Shown piece by piece: positions 60,203-64,000 of a stretch of DNA of 64,000 nucleotides. The notes beneath the pieces were generated by a model. The model made no database searches and was not told where the DNA came from. It saw only the letters and a list, made by a program, of their open reading frames with translations. Within the stretch, counting starts at the first letter, position 1, and the number at the start of each line of letters is the position of its first letter. Location: contig JAUJMU010000002.1 of the NCBI GenBank assembly GCA_030446715.1, positions 463,854 to 527,853 on the forward strand, given 5' to 3'. The DNA is from Cytophagales bacterium. Its GTDB lineage: Bacteria; Bacteroidota; Bacteroidia; Cytophagales; 172606-1. Position numbers and translations under genes: made by a program.

Positions 60203-62776
60203 ATGATTCACACTTTCGTTGGTAACCTCGGCCATGCGTTTATCATCGTTTCGTTTGTGGCGGCGCTGGTTGCTACTTACGCTTACTTTCAGGTGAGCCG
60301 GGCTTCCGGACTGGAAGAAGCATCCTGGCGCAAATTTGCCAGAGGTGCTTTTCTGGTCCACGGTTTTTCGGTGCTGGGCATCATCGCCAGCCTGTTCTGG
60401 ATCATCTACAACCACTACTTTGAATACCACTACGCCTGGAGCCACTCTTCGCGCAGCCTGCCTGCGTATTACATGATTTCCTGCTTCTGGGAAGGTCAGG
60501 AAGGAAGCTTTCTGCTGTGGATCTTCTGGCACGTGGTTCTGGGCGTGTTTCTGATGCGTTCCGGCAAAACCTGGGAAGCACCGGTCATGACCGTTTTTGC
60601 GCTGGTGCAGGCTTTTCTGGCCTCCATGATTATGGGCGTTGTCATTCCGGGGCTCGACTTCAAGATCGGTTCTTCGCCCTTTATCCTGCTGCGCGACGCC
60701 CTGCCGCAGACCCCCATTTTTGCGACAAACCCCAACTTTGTACCCGAAGACGGCAACGGCCTCAACCCGCTGCTCCAGAACTACTGGATGGTCATTCACC
60801 CGCCTACCCTCTTTCTTGGCTTTGCGGCCATGCTCATCCCGTTTGCCTTCTGCATTGCCGGTCTCTGGAAACGTGACTTTTCCGGCTGGATCCGGCCGGC
60901 CCTGCCCTGGTCGCTGTTCGGGGTGCTGGTGCTGGGTGCGGGCATCATGATGGGTGCGGTATGGGCCTACGAAACCCTCAACTTTGGCGGCTACTGGAAC
61001 TGGGACCCGGTTGAAAACGCCGTTTACGTGCCGTGGCTGGTGCTGGTAGGCGCCATTCACACGATGGTAGCCCACAAAAAGAACGGCACCGCCATCAAGC
61101 CGGCCATCATCCTGACCATTACCAGCTTTCTGCTGATCCTGTACGCTACTTTCCTGACGCGCAGCGGTATTCTGGGCAATGCCTCGGTGCATTCATTTAC
61201 GGATCTCGGGCTGTCCGGGCAGTTGCTGGTGTACCTGCTGGCTTTCCTTGCCATATCGGTTGCTTTTATCGCGGCCAACTGGAAGAGAATCCCGTCTACC
61301 GAAAAGGAAGTATCCACCTATTCCCGCGAATTCTGGATTTTCACCGGCGCGACCGTTATCTGCCTGTCTGCCTTTCAGGTCCTGTATACCACCTCCATTC
61401 CGGTTTACAACAAGATCGTGGAGCTTTTCGGCTTCGTTTCCAATATCGCCCCACCCGCCGATCAGATCGGGCACTACACCAAAATTCAGCTCTGGTTCGG
61501 GATTGGCATCGTGGTGGCGACCGTAATGGGTCAGTATTTCTGGTGGAAAAAGCCGCAGAACTTCAAGGTACTGCTCAATGAGCTGACCGGCCCGTTGCTG
61601 GCCACTCTGCTGATTTCGGCAGCGGCCATTGCCGTTACCAGAATTGACAACCTGATCTACATTGTGCTGCTTACCGCTTCGGTGTTTGCCATTGCCGCCA
61701 ACGGCAAAATCTGGTGGTCAGTGATCCGCAACAACTACCGGCTCTCCGGCGGTGCCCTTGCCCACATGGGGGTGGCGCTGATGCTGCTGGGCATTCTCTA
61801 CTCGGCCGGCTACTCCAAAGTGGTTTCGCTGAACAATTCCGGTCTGCTCCTATCCAAGGATGAATTCTTCACCCGCAACAACGACAAGGAAAATAAGGAA
61901 AACACGCTGCTCTGGCTGAATGAACCCACCCGGATGGATGAATACTACGTGACCTACCGGGGCAAGCGGATCGAAGCCCGCGGCGTTCCCGGTTACATCC
62001 GTTCCGGCCTGTTGCAGGCCACGCAGCTGCCTTACCGGGCAGTGGCCAGAGAAGACATCGTGCAGGATGGCAAGGCCTACGCCCGGAAGGGTGATACACT
62101 GGACATTTCGGCCGAAAACACCTATTACGAAGTGGAATACCGCGACCCCGAAGGCCGTAAATTCACCCTCTTCCCAAGGGCGCAGGTGAACGAGGCAATG
62201 GGCGGTCTGCTGGCCTCGCCGGACATCCGGCATAGTCCCGGCCGTGATCTGTACGTACACGTAAGCTCTACTCCCGACCCAAGGGCCGAACCTACCTGGA
62301 GCAAAACCGAAGAACAAATGGCGCAGATCGGCGATACGCTGTTTCTGAATGACTACGTGGCCATTCTGGATAACGTATCCCGCGTCAGCCAGGTGCCGGA
62401 TATTGAGTTATCCGAAAGTGACGCTGCCGTAAAAGCCAGTATCCGCATTCTGGGCAAAGACCGTGAATATGTGGCAAATCCCGTGTTCCTGATCAAGGAC
62501 CGCATGGTAGGCCGGGTTCCCGAGACGGTGGAGGATCTGGGTCTGAAGATCACGTTCATGAATGTTGATCCGCAGCAGGGAACATTTACCTTCGGAGTAA
62601 ACACCACCCAGAAAGACTACGTGATCATCAAAGCCCTGGAAAAGCCGCTGATCAACCTGCTGTGGCTGGGTACGCTGGTGGTACTGGCCGGTGTGGGCCT
62701 TGCAATGGTGCGCCGCTACCAGGATTCGGCTAAAATGCGGGAGAAAGAACCAGAGCAGGTAACTGCTGCGGCTTAG
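60203..62776 (+). CDS. ccmF: cytochrome c haem lyase subunit CcmF
   Basis: An 857-residue protein with about 15 membrane segments. The haem-handling motif is 'NFGGYWNWDPVENAVYVPWL' at about 258, with flanking His residues in 'VIHPPTLFLGFAAMLI' and 'VGAIHTMVAHKKNGT'. 'SCFWEGQEGSFLLWIFWHVV' is typical of the early helices. A large periplasmic domain fills about 560-810 before a last helix. CcmF joins haem to apocytochrome c. It follows the hicBA remnant by 90 bp. Confidence 0.93.
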   Translation: MIHTFVGNLGHAFIIVSFVAALVATYAYFQVSRASGLEEASWRKFARGAFLVHGFSVLGIIASLFWIIYNHYFEYHYAWSHSSRSLPAYYMISCFWEGQEGSFLLWIFWHVVLGVFLMRSGKTWEAPVMTVFALVQAFLASMIMGVVIPGLDFKIGSSPFILLRDALPQTPIFATNPNFVPEDGNGLNPLLQNYWMVIHPPTLFLGFAAMLIPFAFCIAGLWKRDFSGWIRPALPWSLFGVLVLGAGIMMGAVWAYETLNFGGYWNWDPVENAVYVPWLVLVGAIHTMVAHKKNGTAIKPAIILTITSFLLILYATFLTRSGILGNASVHSFTDLGLSGQLLVYLLAFLAISVAFIAANWKRIPSTEKEVSTYSREFWIFTGATVICLSAFQVLYTTSIPVYNKIVELFGFVSNIAPPADQIGHYTKIQLWFGIGIVVATVMGQYFWWKKPQNFKVLLNELTGPLLATLLISAAAIAVTRIDNLIYIVLLTASVFAIAANGKIWWSVIRNNYRLSGGALAHMGVALMLLGILYSAGYSKVVSLNNSGLLLSKDEFFTRNNDKENKENTLLWLNEPTRMDEYYVTYRGKRIEARGVPGYIRSGLLQATQLPYRAVAREDIVQDGKAYARKGDTLDISAENTYYEVEYRDPEGRKFTLFPRAQVNEAMGGLLASPDIRHSPGRDLYVHVSSTPDPRAEPTWSKTEEQMAQIGDTLFLNDYVAILDNVSRVSQVPDIELSESDAAVKASIRILGKDREYVANPVFLIKDRMVGRVPETVEDLGLKITFMNVDPQQGTFTFGVNTTQKDYVIIKALEKPLINLLWLGTLVVLAGVGLAMVRRYQDSAKMREKEPEQVTAAA

Positions 62777-62846
62777 CCATCAGGTAACCTTTGACTTTGG
62801 GAGAACATTGTTCGACTCAAACGCTCAACATTAAATTGGAACTGCA

Positions 62847-63242
62847 CTACTTCCGTGCCTGTTCCAGCGCATCGTAAAATTCGCTCCGCTGCTGCCGGCT
62901 GATGGTAAATTTATATTTTGATCCTTGCTTCGTCAGAACCACCAGACGGATCGGCCGGCCAAAAGGATCGCGCCTTTTTTCCACTTTGTCAATGTCATCA
63001 AGATTTATGGCAAGATCACGCTCATATATGCGTATCCACCACGGGGATGCTTCAAAGATGACCTGATCTTTGGTAAGGATCAGGTAGCCTCCGTACGATA
63101 AAATATCAAAACGCAAGGCCGAGGCCGGAGTGGAGAACAATACCTGCTTAGCCGGAATGTTTTTATGAGAAACGGCCCTTGGTGTGCAGGCAGCAGTACA
63201 GATTAAACCAATGACGAGTATGCCAGGCCTCAATATTTGCAC
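62847..63242 (-). CDS. lipoprotein with PH/GRAM-like domain, paralogue 1
   Basis: A 131-residue lipoprotein ('ILRPGILVIGLICTAACTPR', lipobox TAAC). The body alternates strands and ends in a helix: 'FDILSYGGYLILTKDQVIFE', 'LAINLDDIDKVEKRRDPFGR', 'LVVLTKQGSKYKFTISRQQR', 'SEFYDALEQARK', the order expected for a GRAM/PH-type fold. It is about half identical to the protein at 63573-63962, so the pair arose by tandem duplication. Its upstream region carries a CTACCGGA hairpin. Confidence 0.65.
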   Translation of the reverse strand: MQILRPGILVIGLICTAACTPRAVSHKNIPAKQVLFSTPASALRFDILSYGGYLILTKDQVIFEASPWWIRIYERDLAINLDDIDKVEKRRDPFGRPIRLVVLTKQGSKYKFTISRQQRSEFYDALEQARK

Positions 63243-63273
63243 GTGAAAGGAGTTAATGGTTGAATAAAGTCCG

Positions 63274-63296
63274 CTACCGGAGTATCATTCCGGTAG
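63274..63296. repeat. CTACCGGA hairpin upstream of paralogue 1
   Basis: CTACCGGA and TCCGGTAG flank GTATCAT. The same CCGCTACCGGAGT begins again at 63988 at the window edge, upstream of paralogue 2, so the duplicated unit includes this element. Confidence 0.65.
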
Positions 63297-63300
63297 TGGC

Positions 63301-63572
63301 AGAAAGATAGTCAGGTCCATCAGAATTGTTCATCCTAAGGTGTAATAAACAAGCTATAAAGACCACTCTTTGCATCGGTTTTAGCGCAGCGAGACTGGTG
63401 TGGAAGGATGAAAGTGAGTCTAAAGACTTCCCGCCAGTCCGGAGACCGGCCCGCATCAGAAGGGCTTTTACTTTACTCAAATAATCAACTTATAGACGAG
63501 TGTTTAATGAGAGAAAACCAAATTAGTAAGATGGGAAGAAATCGGTTAAGCATTTAAAATGTGATTATCAGA
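63301..63572. other. intergenic region between the paralogues
   Basis: About 270 bp. A 68-codon minus-strand frame ending at 63274 exists but has no supporting feature. No other gene or repeat was recognised. Confidence 0.35.
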
Positions 63573-63962
63573 TTATTTTCGAGCTTGTTGCAGCGCATCG
63601 TAAAATGTGTTCCAGTTCTGGCGGCTGACTCTAAACTTATACTTGCGACCTTTTCTGGTTTGCACGAATAAGATATTAGGCCGGTTGAAAAAGTCTAGTC
63701 TCTTCTCTGCTTTATCGATGTCATTGAGGCTTATCTCTAAATAACGCTCATATAATAGCTTCCAATTAGCCTTAAATTGAAGTTGACTTTTTGTAAGCGT
63801 TAAGTAACCGTTGTAAGGTAGAACACCATAGCGCCAAGTAGTGGCGGGTACGGAAAGTAGTACCTGTTCAGCAGGAGGTTGCGTTTGGGAAACGGATGTT
63901 GGTGCGCAGGCACTAACAAACGTTAGGCCAATGGTGAGTGTGCTGAATCTCAAAATTCGCAT
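63573..63962 (-). CDS. lipoprotein with PH/GRAM-like domain, paralogue 2
   Basis: A 129-residue lipoprotein from ATG 63962 ('ILRFSTLTIGLTFVSACAPT', lipobox VSAC). It shares the order 'YNGYLTLTKSQLQFKANW', 'LEISLNDIDKAEKRLDFFNR', 'LFVQTRKGRKYKFRVSRQNW', 'FYDALQQARK' with the gene at 62847. Base composition is more AT-rich than paralogue 1, which suggests relaxed or different selection. Both are on the minus strand, in tandem. Confidence 0.65.
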   Translation of the reverse strand: MRILRFSTLTIGLTFVSACAPTSVSQTQPPAEQVLLSVPATTWRYGVLPYNGYLTLTKSQLQFKANWKLLYERYLEISLNDIDKAEKRLDFFNRPNILFVQTRKGRKYKFRVSRQNWNTFYDALQQARK

Positions 63963-64000
63963 AAAAAGGGTATTGGTCAATAGAAATCCGCTACCGGAGT

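Overview
The window looks like chromosomal DNA of a Bacteroidota species, most likely order Cytophagales. The signs are a type IX secretion C-terminal sorting domain on a polysaccharide lyase, the DUF2723 membrane protein, AraC regulators with an N-terminal membrane sensor, a CcmB/C/D/E/F cluster of Bacteroidota type, weak or absent Shine-Dalgarno sequences and moderately high GC. The genus cannot be fixed from the sequence alone. No tRNA, rRNA or CRISPR array was seen.

Layout. 0-36 kb is ordinary chromosome: a bile-acid-symporter fragment, a NIPSNAP protein, a lipoprotein gene split by an in-frame TAG, a glycosyltransferase, an SDR enzyme, a broken prfC, histidine kinases, a DJ-1/PfpI protein, a secreted TIM-barrel isomerase, a large DUF2723 protein, a 1274-residue AsmA-like protein with five internal repeats, a response regulator, an AraC regulator, a secreted metallopeptidase, an M20 peptidase, an L-fucose/L-rhamnose-type catabolic trio (diketo-acid hydrolase, mutarotase, lactonase), a polyprenyl diphosphate synthase and MgtE. 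36.8-38.2 kb is an AT-rich cassette that I read as a toxin-antitoxin-chaperone (TAC) locus: a damaged toxin ORF, an XRE antitoxin and a SecB-like chaperone, overlapping one another and then overlapping a 2-hydroxyacid dehydrogenase. 39-47 kb holds YceI, DinB, a LigD-type polymerase with an overlapping DUF72 gene, pta and a frameshifted ackA.

47.4-55.4 kb is a mobile and decayed island. It has a 109-bp MITE, a type-IX-secreted PL8 lyase broken in its tail, an IS66 remnant, and then five elements placed end to end with one shared TA at every junction: MITE-A, MITE-B, an IS630-type element, MITE-B and a second IS630-type element. Each MITE family shares its termini with one of the two IS elements. 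A broken HlyD gene follows. 55.4-64 kb holds an ABC-F ATPase, the cytochrome c maturation genes ccmB-C-D-E-(hicB/hicA remnant)-ccmF, and two tandem paralogous lipoproteins.

Two themes cut across the window. Many intergenic regions carry short arrays with a period near 7 nt, often overlapping a stop codon or abutting a start codon, and several other intergenic palindrome families. Many broken genes are broken by one-base homopolymer length changes, clustered near the mobile island, so some apparent pseudogenes could be residual sequencing errors.
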